Source: Rhizodiscina lignyota | Taxonomy: Eukaryota; Ascomycota; Dothideomycetes; Aulographales; Rhizodiscinaceae | Direction: 5' to 3' | DNA length: 64,000 nucleotides | Assembly: GCA_010015805.1 (NCBI GenBank) | Contig: ML978128.1 | Coordinates: 1,674,001 to 1,738,000, forward strand | Part shown: one piece after another, positions 44,501 through 57,005 of the stretch | Numbering within the stretch: the stretch's first letter is position 1 | Layout: every line of letters starts with the position of its first letter | Notes under the pieces: generated by a model | What the model was told of the DNA's origin: nothing | Seen by the model: only the letters and a program-made list of their open reading frames with translations | Database searches by the model: none | Made by a program: the position numbers and the translations under genes

Positions 44501-44942
44501 ATGCACCGGAACTGCATGCTTGAAGGCTATAGTAGGTCCCATGTTTTGCCTCTCCTTTCAAAAGTCCGACGTGCATGTTGTCCCTGAGCCGCTTCCGGGA
44601 TAGGCTTGAGCTCAGTCCGCATCTGGAAATTGTGGCGTTTTGATATTCGCACTAGTCTCTGCCTCCATGTCTCCGCTCGACCCTTGTCACGCTTTCTGGA
44701 CTTCTCGGCAATGTGTGGCGTCAATATGGCAACATCGGTTAGGATGTCTAGACTGAGTGATGGGAAGAGGTGTCGGCAAGATCCCTCTCCCCCAGATATG
44801 TTTATATACAGGCTGCCAGATCCTCCGATCTGAAGAGCACCCGGCCACCAATTCTCTCGTTTAATACTACATTCGTTTTTTCTTTTACTAGTCTCTCGTT
44901 TATTAGGGAAGTGCCGCCTTCGTTAAAGGCCCCGGGTTCAAC
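41541..44942. other. 3.4-kb stretch without a convincing gene
   Basis: I find no frame with recognisable domains or a clean exon chain. Minus-strand frames at 41784-43222 have some protein-like stretches (for example ADVLWSDPIVRGIHWAAWILY and HILAIGPDNPNVAYRSLVHQW). They are out of phase with each other, as in a decayed gene. The last ~1.3 kb are pyrimidine-rich and probably promoter of the surface-protein gene. Confidence 0.4.
44813..44818 (+). promoter_or_regulatory. TATA box of the surface-protein gene
   Basis: TATATA within TTTATATACAGG, about 125 bp before the ATG at 44943. Its position fits a fungal core promoter. It is the only good match in the preceding 300 bp. Confidence 0.5.
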
Positions 44943-47599
44943 ATGCAGAAGTTCTACACCCTCCTTTTCGCCGCTCAGCTGGCCCGCGAGGCCACTGCCT
45001 TCCCCAACTTCTTTGGCAATGCCGCCGCCGATGAGAACGTAGAGAAAAGAGGTTTCGACAATGGCAGATATAATCGTGACCATACCACGACCAAGTACGA
45101 ATTCGTCACGAAGGAGACGACCAAGCTGAGGACCATCGTCATCCCGACAACGACCGTGTCCACCTACACCGTCTCTGACACTGAAACTTATTCAACAACC
45201 ATTCCTACGACCATTGTGGACACAGTTACGGAGTCCACTACCATCGTTGTTCCAACTACTTCCGTCTCCACTTCCGTCTCGACCGGTGTGTTCCCATAGA
45301 TCAGGCAAAGCAAAGCCTCGTTGCTAACTCCTCGCAGAGATTGTTCCAACCACCAAGGTCAAGACTAAGGTTGAGAAGGTCACAAAAACCAAGGACCACA
45401 CGAAGGTCGTCACCGTCCACCAGACAAAAACCAAGGATATCTTCCTGTGGAAAACAAAGACCGAGGTTGAGAAGTTTACGAAAACCCACACGTCGACCAT
45501 TCACAAGACGAAAACTGTAACCGACCATGAGGTGAAGACCAAGTACCACACCAGCACGATCCACGTCACGACGACCAAGCCAGGTAAGCCTTTATATTAA
45601 GCTCATGAAGAGCCACCAAACGATGCATCAGACTAACGTCTCCCAGGCCACACCACGACTCTTGTTGATTACCTGCCTGGAACCACCGTCACTGAGACTT
45701 ATACTCTGACGCCCAACGCTTCGACTGTCGTGATTACTTCCCCGACCACCGTTACGGACTACGTCGCTGCCACCGCTACCCAGATTACGACTGTTTCTGC
45801 CAACGCTTCGTACATTACAGTTACCCAGCCAGGTAGGCCAATCCCAGCTTCTCGACGCAGAGGAGCAAGTCAATTCGTATCTTTACTAGCTAAGGGCGAC
45901 ACGCTTTTGCCCGGGAGGGTCCATCCTGGAACTCGACATTCTCGAGCCAGGCCCCAAGCTCGTGGCTCTGCTGGCAAGGATGCAAATTGACATGCTCGTG
46001 CTGTATCGTTTCATGGCCTCTGATCGCTAACGCTCCGCAGGTTCGACCCTCACGCTCACTTCTGTGGTATACGGCACAGCTTTGAGCGCACCCCCGGTGA
46101 CGACCACGGTAACAGCTGTTGCCAATAAGACTGTCACTCTCACTTCGCCCGTCTACGGCACTGCTCCTGCCGGAGGCGTTACGACTGTCCTCTCAACTGT
46201 CACGAAGATCGTTGGTGGCCAGGGCACCGGCACTGGATCTATCTGCAGCTCGACTGTTTCCACCGTCTATGGCGGCAATACGACTGTCACTGTAACGAAG
46301 GTAAGATTTCTATGGTGCAGACCCGCTTTGAAATTTATGCTGAGCAATTTGGATTTCAGGTCGCCTATGGCACTGCCCCAGCTAGCTCTCTCCCACCTTA
46401 CGGCTCGCTTCCGCCCTACGGATCTGGCAGCCTGGGAACCGCTCCGGCCAAGACCTGTAAGTGTCTCTACTGTATTGTTAATAAATATACTAATGGAAAT
46501 AAAGGCAAGCCTAAGAAGACCGTTACTGTAACAAGCATCGCATATGGTTAGTACCCACCTGAACATTCATCATGAGGTAGCTCAACACTAACGCATTTTC
46601 CAGGCACCGCTCCGGCCGGATCTCTCCCACCATACGGCAGCGCTCCTGCTGGCGTTAAAACTGTCACTGTGACAAAGGTACGATTCTATGGCCAATGCAA
46701 TCGCTTGCTTCGAATTTTATGCTGACCGATTTGAATTCTAGGCCGCTAACAGCACCGCCCCGTCGTATGGCACCGGCGCTGTTACTACGATCCTGTCCAC
46801 TGTAACGAAGATTGTTGGCGGCCAGGGCACCGGCACTGGCGCTATCTGCACCCCGTCCACTGTCGTCTCCACCGCTTCAGCCAACAAGACGATTACTCTG
46901 ACACAGCCGTACTACGGTATGCTATCTATCTTGTGGAAACAGATCTTAGAGCTGTGCTAATTGCTTCGCGCTTCAGGAACCGCCCCTGTGAAGACGATCA
47001 CAATCACGAAGTCGCCGCAGGGAACTGGCTCGCTCCCACCATATGGCTCGATCCCACCTTATGGATCCGGCGCCCTTGGAACTGCTCCGGCTAAGACCTG
47101 TGAGTATCTACTACCTTATTAAGGAAACAACTGCATACTGACAAAATAAAAAGGCAAGAAGAAGAAGACTGTCACTGTTACAAGCGTCGCCTATGGCACT
47201 GCTCCTCTTGGAACCGGCGCTGCAGCACTGACCGTTTATTCCACTCTCACTGCCCCGGCAAGCACGACCACTCTCCCTGCTATCACGACAACCATCTTTA
47301 CCACGTCTACTGCTCCTGGTGAGTCCTTTCTATGATGCCATTAGATAATTCAGCAGGGGCCCATTAGACTGACTTTTCTCAGGCCAAAACTCCACAGTTA
47401 CTCTGACCTCCGTTGATTCAACAACGTTGACAACCACCAAGCATAAGAAGACGACTGTGACACTGCTTGAGAAGAAGACGAAGACGAGTGAGCCCTTTCC
47501 AACGCCCTCCATCTTCAGGAATGATTTGCTGACCTTTGCACACCAGAAACCGTTGTGGGACCCACGACGACCGCCTGGCAAACGAAGACAATCTCTTAA
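44943..47599 (+). CDS. Secreted Thr/Ser/Val-rich modular surface protein
   Basis: Twelve exons: 44943-45285, 45338-45583, 45647-45832, 46041-46300, 46360-46456, 46505-46546, 46604-46675, 46742-46916, 46977-47099, 47154-47318, 47383-47487 and 47547-47599. About 622 residues are expected. The N-terminus MQKFYTLLFAAQLAREATAFP is a signal peptide, followed by a Kex2-type KR at residues 35-36. The mature chain is dominated by TVT, TTT and YGTAP/LPPYGS repeats rich in potential O-glycosylation sites, as in fungal cell-wall proteins and adhesins. No GPI signal is visible; the protein ends TAWQTKTIS. Most introns are phase 1. Modules with IVGGQGTGTG and LGTAPAKTC occur twice. Exon 7 appears two bases short (GGATCTCCCACC where GGATCTCTCCCACC would fit), which would break the frame unless it is a sequence error or copy-number variant. 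Confidence 0.75.
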
Positions 47600-48140
47600 G
47601 CTAATCAGCTTCTCCATGAGGTTGATTAGTATCGTCTTGCCTTGATTGTTGTTCTCAAGCGTTTGATTTTCGATTCGACGTCCGCCTCCGCATTTCTGGG
47701 GGCGCTCGTTAGATGACTCGATGAGCATAGATTTGTATGCTAGCGAAACCTGGCTACGTGGGAATGGTAATATACAGGCTTGGGACACTTCCTCATGTCA
47801 GACAAGAACAGGCGTTAGGCAGAAAAAGCGACTCACGGCTTATGTTTCATAACGTACATATTTACAAACCCCCTTAATTAATACTTTGGACGGTCGCATG
47901 TCAGCTTGCATCTATCTGGCGATCAAATTAATGGTATTGAGCTGAAACCCCTCGCACTTCTAATTGGATTTATTCGACAAGATTTAATGATTCCATTGTC
48001 CCCTTCGGGTTCGCTAGCTTGCTCGGCACGCCTGCGAGGACACCATGAAATTCACAACTCAATCGAAATAGAACCTCATTTTTTGCACGATATTTTTGAT
48101 CGCCATCCCGTCTATGTAGCTATACATGTGTGGTTCGTCA
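47600..48140. other. Intergenic between convergent genes
   Basis: 3' flanks of the surface-protein gene and the dehydrogenase gene; nothing recognisable is seen. Confidence 0.5.
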
Positions 48141-49448
48141 TCAGAGATCGCGCGGGTAGTCCGTAGTCTCAATTGCTTCGGGATACACCAATCCATTCTG
48201 CTTCCTCACCTCGTCCATGACTTCCATCATCACGAGCGTCTCCTCCAGTGGTATCGTATCGCTCTCTTTCTTGCCATCGCGGATACACCGGTAGCATTCG
48301 TCGGCTTCCCAGAACATGCCGTGTCCCGGGATGTCCTCTGTGACCTCCTTGTACTCCAGCGTGCTGTTTTGCGCAACGTTCGGGATGATACGATATTGCG
48401 TTGGACGATAGGCTGGAGGGAATATCTGAAGTTCGCCCTTTGTACCTTGTATCTTGATTGACGGTCCAGCGCTATGCTTTCCATCAGGGTCAGAGCCCAC
48501 TCTGAGACCAGTCGTTGCGATACCGTGTGCGCCAGTTGCGAATTGCATTATGATGGTCGTGCATTCGTCTGCGCCTGTTCTCGGCTCCGGGGTTATGATT
48601 GAGGAGACCTTGGGCTTCACTCTCTTATCCTTGGGCTGTATGTGATAGAGGAGCTGGAAGATCCAGAGTATCGAATAAATGCCCACTTCACGATTGTTAG
48701 CCCAGTAACCCAATCATTGGCGATCCTCTCATTACTCACGATCTAGCAGAGCTCCTCCAGCAAGGTCCGGGTTGACCATCCTGTGCTTAACGTCGAACTT
48801 CTTCTCCACATCATCTCCAAAGGCGTTGTCGGCATACATCCTCTTAATGTCACCCAGCGTCCCCTCAGCCGCCAGCTTCCTAATGTTGATCGCCAACGGG
48901 AAGTATCTCGTCCATTGCGCCTCCATGAGAAACAGGCCCTTTTGCCTAGCAAGGTCGACCAAGACCTTAGCTTGCTCCGCGTTTGTCGTGAAGGATTTCT
49001 CTAGCAGGACGTTCTTGCCCGCCTCGAGACATAGCCGTGTATTCTGGTAGTGGTGGGAGTGAGGTGTGGCGACGTAGATGATGTCGACGTCGGGATCGGA
49101 GACGAGCTCTTTGTAGGAGCCATATGCCTTTGCAGAACTCGGGGCACCAACTTCCTTTAGGAAGGCTTTTGCTCGATCGGCAGAGGTTGATGAAGCTGCT
49201 GCTTGCACGACGTGGTTGACGTCGCTAACGCCGCGAGTGGAAGGGTCGCGGAGCAGGTCTTTGGCGAATGCTGGGGCAATATGTTAAAATTACACTCCTT
49301 TAGCGCTTTAAGAACGTCCAACTTACTCTCAGCGATTCCTCCGGTAGCTATAAACTTGTCAGCTTCACGTACGGAAAAATTTAAAGCTAAGTTGAGATGG
49401 GTAGTTACCAAGGATGCCCCACCGCAGAGGTTTCAGAGAGGAAGACAT
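48141..49448 (-). CDS. Gfo/Idh/MocA-family NAD(P)-dependent dehydrogenase
   Basis: Exons 49448-49409, 49347-49327 (21 nt), 49270-48740 and 48685-48141 give 378 residues. All four join in phase and rebuild the Rossmann start WGILATGGIAETFAKDLLRDP. Family features follow: VDIIYVATPHSHH, the EKSFTTNAEQA loop carrying the usual catalytic lysine position, MEAQWTRYFPL, and the C-terminal beta-sheet domain with GGALLDLGIYSILW. The sequence is closest in style to fungal D-xylose 1-dehydrogenase (NADP+)/dihydrodiol dehydrogenase-like enzymes. It is probably cytosolic. The exact sugar or diol substrate cannot be told from sequence alone. Confidence 0.85.
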
Positions 49449-51083
49449 CTTTTTATTTGATTATCAAGGATTGAAGCTGTGAGATGATATAGAGGCTCCT
49501 CAATTCGCGAAAAATAATTTAAAATCAGCTCAATTGAGGGAGCACTGAGCTTATGTATTCTGCCTCAATGGCCATCGCGGGGGCGGGGCAGAGTCACTTT
49601 TCCGCTCCGACATTCTGTCGTCACCATTCCACAGGGAATATGCGGAAGCGTCAGCCGGATTTGGCATGAAGCTTCTCATTCTAACTGTTGAGTCCCGCTA
49701 TTCGAACGGCGGAATCGAAAAGAAGCGATGCAAAGGAAGAGCGTTTAGCGAATGGTGTCATATCAGGCTGAAGCATATTGCAAAGTTTCAGCAGGTTTGA
49801 TCTCGTGTGGGATCCATTCAAGTTGTCCGACTTACACGCTTTGCTCATTACTCTCGATGTGGATCTACTAAAGATGGGACAGAAGCATAAGTGAACTCTT
49901 CAAGTAGAATCTATTGCGTCAATGTTGCGACTTGCTGTGGGAAGAGGCAGTCGACAGGAGAAGAAGAGATCCTTAATAAAAGGAGTGGGCTTGTTAATGT
50001 CACGGAATCCACATATTCGCCAGAGTAAGATAAGAGCTACAGTGGGTCCGTCAGGAGAACAAACTCTTCACGAGGAGTCAGGACACGGAAAAGGAAGAGC
50101 GCGGCATTCATACCGACCTCTAATAAAGTAGCACAGTGTAAAGATGTGTGATCATAGTATATATTCACCGGCAAGGCCAAACATTAATTGAACATACAGC
50201 TCTGATCAAAAGATCACAAAGATGCCATTATGAGATACCCGGAAAGGCTCTCGATCTGTCATCGAATCACGGCGCACAGCATCCACGGAGTGCATACAGA
50301 GGACGGATGCATAGTCTGGCTCATTTGTTCTCGCCATAGCCAAGAATCTGATGAGCTTCTAACCCTTGCGACGATATGAGATGTCTTTTGCGAAATCTTG
50401 CCTCTTCTGCTATGCGAAATGGAATCCACTCCGCTCGTATCGTTTCTCTGAGAGCATCGACTATTCCCCGAGGTCGCCAAAGCTGCTGCAAAGCTGCTGC
50501 AGAGCGCCGTGTCTTCGTCGATTTCGAAATCCGACAGCTCACCACTTGTAGAGCGGAATCTCCCGATAAGGCGGATTTTGAATCAAGTGGTAAGATAGAT
50601 GAGGCCGCAATACCTGCCAGCCATATACGTGGCCGAAGTCGTTAGTATGCACGGGCAAGGGTAGAGGTGACCTTTGCCTTCCTCAGCTCTGTTGTTGTTG
50701 AACAGCGCAAGCAGAAGCAACTCCTCCACAAACTTGGTGAGATTGCATTCTCAACCACATATGTTAGACAGTGTGTATTTGAAGCATGGCACACAAACGA
50801 GTACATGGGATGGGAGAAATTGAAATCGATTCTATAATTCCAATACTGTCAGCAATGTATCTTGTCAAAATTTCCAACATTTCCCAAATATCATTCGGTT
50901 AACTTGACAATGCTCAATGAGCCTCCCCAGCAGCAATACGATTCTTGAGAATCCTTTTCCCAGTGTCATACAACGCCAGATTGAAAGAATATTTCCCGCC
51001 GAAGTTCAAAACGCCTTGTCGGCGCCGCAATGCATCCATCAATATCGTTTTCTGATTTTGCACTATCCATCAAGAGAAACGAA
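49449..51083. other. Intergenic, 1.6 kb
   Basis: Upstream of the dehydrogenase and 3' flank of the I9 gene. A short direct repeat (AAAGCTGCTGC twice, about 50477-50500) is the only structure noticed. No gene is seen. Confidence 0.45.
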
Positions 51084-51447
51084 TCAGTGCACCTTTCCGT
51101 CATTCGCGTAGACAATCTGGTCCTCTTCGATGACAACATGGTAGTCATTCCCCCATGTCTGTACGGACTCTAGAATCTTCGCTGGCGCATCGGCGGCGAA
51201 CCCTTTGATCAGATCTGCACAATTGTCAGCATTGGAACCCATCTCGGCATGGAAGATAGGATAGCGTACTGTATTCATGTGTGATATAGCCACCAGCCTT
51301 CTTGATACCTTCCTTTGCCTGGTCGAGGATATGCTCCGGAGTGTCTTTGGGATACGTGATGAGGACAGACTTTTTGGGCGCCTTCGCAGCGGTCGCAAGG
51401 AGGGCGAAGAGGAGGACGAGGAAGAGCGATGTGAGTTGGAACTTCAT
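51084..51447 (-). CDS. Small secreted peptidase-inhibitor I9-like protein
   Basis: Exons 51447-51270 and 51214-51084, with a 55-nt intron (gtacgc...gtgcag), give 102 residues. Residues 1-20 (MKFQLTSLFLVLLFALLATA) form a clear signal peptide. The rest is one inhibitor-I9/propeptide fold: KSVLITYPKDTPEHILDQAK, GGYITHEYNLIKGFAADAP, then IEEDQIVYANDGKVH. It matches the layout of fungal Pbi2-type proteinase B inhibitors and subtilase propeptides. A stand-alone I9 domain normally inhibits or chaperones a subtilisin-type protease. Unlike yeast Pbi2, this one should enter the secretory pathway, so the partner is probably a vacuolar or secreted subtilase; that is inference. Confidence 0.8.
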
Positions 51448-52350
51448 GGTGGGCGATATTTGCGATCGTATGGGCTGTTTGTGAAATGGAGTTGGATTGC
51501 AAAGCGGAAAGTCAAATGGATGAGACGAGGTTGAGAGCCTGGAGTGCTCGATTAAATGTGAGGTCACTGGGGGCAGCCACTTGTAGCATCCCTTGCGCTC
51601 GGTTATCCGGACCACTAGAACAGATGTAGCCTAGCGCCTGCCGCGGGCCGTTATGGCTTGGCGGCTCCAACTTGCTGACTTCACGTTTGAAAAACGACTT
51701 GTCACTCGTGTTCCTACCTGCAATACAGTTCAACGAGCCCACGGCAACACAGCTGTGGCTTCCAAAGAGCTCTCCGCCTCTTTCTTTCGACTTTCACTCC
51801 TCTCTCGCACTAACTCAGCCGAGCTACAGCCACACCAGCCGCCCGCCGTTGCACACGGTCGCAGCACGCTTTCGCCTTTTCTGTGTTCGGAAGTCATCAG
51901 AAATACATCTACAGTGAGGTTGGAGATTAGACAGGAGCCATTTAAGAGCTTGGAATAAACGGTGTTGCATCAGAGTACAATAAAGTTTATCGGGGTGGGG
52001 CAGCTTGCGCGTGAAGGGAGCAGAGGAGGCTGGTGAGCCGACAATAGCAAGAAGGGGACAATAGAACAAAGTTGTTCAAGGCGGGCTTGAGTGGTCCTCT
52101 AGCTAGCATCATCCACATCGCTTTTGCATCCTCTTCTCTTTCTGAGAGGCAACCCACTGTCTTCCGGAGTTTTTGGCGTCCCAGGAGCGACTTTGCTACC
52201 AGCGGCTTCGCCCTTTTGCCGCCGCATCACAGAAGACTGGTTCTCTCTGTGCCTTGAGCTCCTTTAGACAGATATTTGCTGCTACTCTTGCATTTGAGAC
52301 CATCGAATCTTGCCACAAGAATCTGAGCTGTCAAAAGCACCCGTCCAATC
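51448..52350. promoter_or_regulatory. Divergent intergenic: I9 gene and PCF11 promoters
   Basis: 903 bp between start codons on opposite strands. The region before PCF11 is pyrimidine-rich (CTCTTCTCTTTC near 52130), as in housekeeping promoters. No gene is supported within. Confidence 0.45.
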
Positions 52351-54449
52351 ATGTCTTACAGCGCCCTGCCCTCAGCTGAAGTGGCGCAAGACTTTCGCGA
52401 AGCTCTCGAAGATCTGAAGATTAACAGTCGACCTGAGATTAGCAACTTGACAGTCATCGCGAAAGAGAACACTGAATATGCGCAAGCCATCTCGAGGGAA
52501 TTGGAGGATCACATCCGCAAGGTAGGATACAATGCCAAGACTTTCCTGTTCAGGAGGTTGGGTGGTTGGGGATGGAGATAGTGAAAATCCACAACATCAA
52601 AATTCAACCAGCGAAAATGTATCAGTGACTAACATTTCTGTAGACACGTCCAGAATTCAAATTACCTGCGCTTTACGTGCTTGATTCGATCGTCAAGAAT
52701 GTCGGCACTCCCTATACGGTCTATCTAGGCCGCAATCTCTACAGCACTTTCATGGGTGCATACACTCTGGTCGATCCAAACGTTCGAAAAGCCATGGAGG
52801 CCCTTTTGAAGACATGGAAGCAGCCAGTGCCAGAGTCTTTGGACACTCGACCGGTCTTTCCTTCCGATGTCACGAGGGACATCGAGAATGCTCTCATCAA
52901 GGCCCGCACCGTTATGCTTCAGCATCAGCAACAGCAAGCACGTCCTCAGTACCAGGCCCAGCCACCACGACAAGCACAAGCTGCGCCCTTCAGAAATACT
53001 CCAACTCCGCCTCACACAGGATATCAAGTGCCGCCTAACACTGCACCGCCATTCCATCCTTCCCTGACACATCCTCCAAACGTTCCATCACCGCTTCGAC
53101 AGTATGCTACTACTGTGCCAGTTCCAAACGCAGGATATGGTCAACCGGCGGCGCAATTCCAGTCGCCTGGTGCTCGGCTTCCAGATATTGGAAAGCTCCA
53201 AGAGGAAGTCAAGAAACTGGTTCTCTTGGCTGCGACAGAGGTGTACAAGACTCCCGGGAACGCTCAGACAACATCACTCCTGAAGACCTTGGGAGATCTC
53301 CAGAAAGTGCTGGATGCGGGAAACCTTCCCCCAGCAGCCCTGCAAGCTATTGCGGCGCAAGTTGCACGCATAGGAGAGTCATTCAAGCCGCCACCTCCCG
53401 TGGTACCGACACCACCAGCACCAGCTCCCGTATCTCTTCCTCCGCAACAACCTCCGTTGCCTCCTCAAGCCGTTTCGCTGGCAACGCTTTTCAAGTCTGT
53501 CACACCGTCTACCGGCACTCCGACTCTGCCGGCTCAACCTCCACCTCCAATCAACGCAGCTACGGCCACACCACCCCCGGCTCTATCCAACGCTGACCTT
53601 TCGCAACTCCTTAAGGCATTCGCGCCCGGACCGACGCCACCTCCACAACCAGTTCTGCCCCCATCAGTGCCTCCAGTCGCAGCACCCCCACAAGTTGACC
53701 TCTTCGCCTCCCTCCGTGCCGTTGGCCTCCTCTCCGGCGCTCCAGCAACTGGCACGCCCGACCAGCGAATCAGATCTCCCCCGATAGGCTCAATCATCCC
53801 GCCCGCACTCGCCTCCCTAGTCGGTCCTCCATTGAAATTGGAGACCGCCTCCCTCAAGATCCCCCGTCCGCACCTACTCAGCAAACTCTACGAGGCTCGC
53901 CCGGATCAGTGTCGCCAATGTGGTCGCCGCTTCCCTGCCACGGAAGAAGGCAAGCGCAAGAAGGCTGCGCACATGGACTGGCATTTCGCCGTCAACACGC
54001 GCGTCGCTGAGAGCGCGAAAGCCGTGGTGAATCGCAGTTGGTACATCGGCGAAAGGGAATGGATTGCATACCGCGAAGTGACATCCGATAACATGAACGA
54101 CAGCACGAACTCAGAAGACGGTACGGGCTCAGCGAACGGCACGCCTAGCAAGGCGAAGAAGGCCAAGAAGGAGTCAGTCGTCCCGGTGCCAACGGACGTG
54201 AGTCAGCAGAATGCGCACTGTCCGATCTGCCAGGAGAAGTTTGACGTCAGCTGGCATGAGGAGATGCAGATGCCGGTGTGGACGAATGCGATGAAGGTTG
54301 GTGGACGGGTGTACCACAAGACGTGCTATGAGGAGGTTGTTGGTGCTGGCGCGATGGGTGGTGCGGCGAAGGCGGGAAGTGCGAGGAACACACCGACGCC
54401 GGAGAGCGTGCTGGGCAAGAGGAAGTTTGATGGTGGTGTGGAGGTTTAG
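52351..54449 (+). CDS. pcf11: Pcf11-type mRNA cleavage/polyadenylation factor subunit
   Basis: Exons 52351-52521 and 52644-54449 (122-nt intron) give 658 residues. The N-terminal ~135 residues are a CTD-interaction domain: SYSALPSAEVAQDFREALEDL, ISNLTVIAKEN, YVLDSIVKNVGTPYTVYLG. CIDs bind the Ser2-phosphorylated C-terminal domain of RNA polymerase II. A Gln/Pro-rich middle follows. The C-terminal part carries the two Pcf11 zinc motifs flanking the Clp1-binding segment: CRQCGRRFPATEEGKRKKAAHMDWHF (C2-H-type) and CPICQEKFDVSW...VYHKTCYEE. The protein is a nuclear subunit of CF IA that couples transcription termination to 3'-end processing. Length and order match fungal Pcf11. Confidence 0.93.
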
Positions 54450-55489
54450 AGTTCTAGACTTGACTTGCAGGCTTGCATTATGAGTTTGAGATGAATGCAG
54501 AGTTGGAGCACACTAGCGATTGAGTCCAATAGCACCCATCATGTTTACGGTAGAAAAATTGACGATGTTCTACCATGGATTTACGAGTCTTCTGATCTTA
54601 GTGTGCCAACTGCTTATGGACCGAGCACCGAATAGGTACTTGCCGTAGGGTCCTAGCTCAGCACTCCCATGAAACTCTATGGAATTGTAGTGAGCGGTAT
54701 CCAGGGTTAGCAACCGACCAGCATAGTATATGATGGAATTAGTTTCTCGTGAGCGTATGAGGCGTCTCTTTTCCACCACAGCAAGAAGCAAATCTTCTAA
54801 GAATCTCGAATATAAATTCACTACTTTGCGGAAGCTTTTTGGAAGTGCTGAAACCAACTGCGATAGAATAGCTCTGCAGACTGTTCTCTTGCTGGAACTA
54901 GCTCTTTCGTAGAGAGCTACATGTTGTTTGTAAATATGAAAGCATGCTCGAGGGTGATAAAATAGTTGGCGGTCGAGTAGGGAAGCTAGGCTATCTTCAT
55001 AAGCTTAGTCCTACGTTCTTTAGGATGTATAAGACAGCATACCCTTACAAACCTCGTACGCTAGTATTAGTTATAAAGGCTATACGTTATTATCTTGAAA
55101 CTGCTCCCAACTTTCTTGTCGTCCTCGTTGGTCTGCTAGCGTATGGCATATGAACGCGAATTTCACGATAGATAAATGGGAGGGGGTTAGGTCCACTGCT
55201 TTTTCAGAAGCAATTTGAACCGCACATAGGAGATGGCAGAAATTTGAAGCATTTGAAGACGAGTGCCACGCCATGTATTGTACAATTAAGCGTATTCACA
55301 TGGCCTCGTGAGAGGGAACATGAAGAAATTCGAGCTTTTACCCCTGAGCATAGCCAAGACGTCTGGATATCAACGACACTATGCTCCAAATCGAGTCGTT
55401 CTCGTCCAGGCCTCGTAACAGAACCTCGAGGACGTCCATTTTCGCAAGCACCATATATTCATCAAATCGCGCTAGACAATGCTCTCCCC
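54450..55489. other. Intergenic, AT-rich, holds second dispersed repeat copy
   Basis: 3' flanks of PCF11 and adenylate kinase around an AT-rich interval (about 54700-55150). Copy 2 of the dispersed repeat is listed separately. A 69-codon plus frame at 54944-55153 has no recognisable features. Confidence 0.45.
54740..54912 (+). repeat. Dispersed degenerate repeat, copy 2
   Basis: Homologous to 15120-15331 (shared blocks described there), about 40 bp shorter in the middle. This copy is open over 60 codons (54730-54912, with RSKSSKNLEYKFTTLRKLFG), whereas copy 1 has many stops. It may keep more of the ancestral sequence. Confidence 0.7.

Positions 55490-57005
<1,516 letters not shown>

Noticed and set aside
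44081-44603. Overlapping plus-strand frames around 44.1-44.6 kb as genes
   Set aside because: All three frames are open because of pyrimidine-rich composition; there are no domains, no introns and a promoter-like position before the surface-protein gene.
54953-54970. A 15-base match (GTGATAAAATAGTTG) between 35212 and about 54954 as part of a shared element
   Set aside because: No similarity extends on either side, and AT-rich 15-mers are expected to recur by chance when all pairs in 64 kb are compared.
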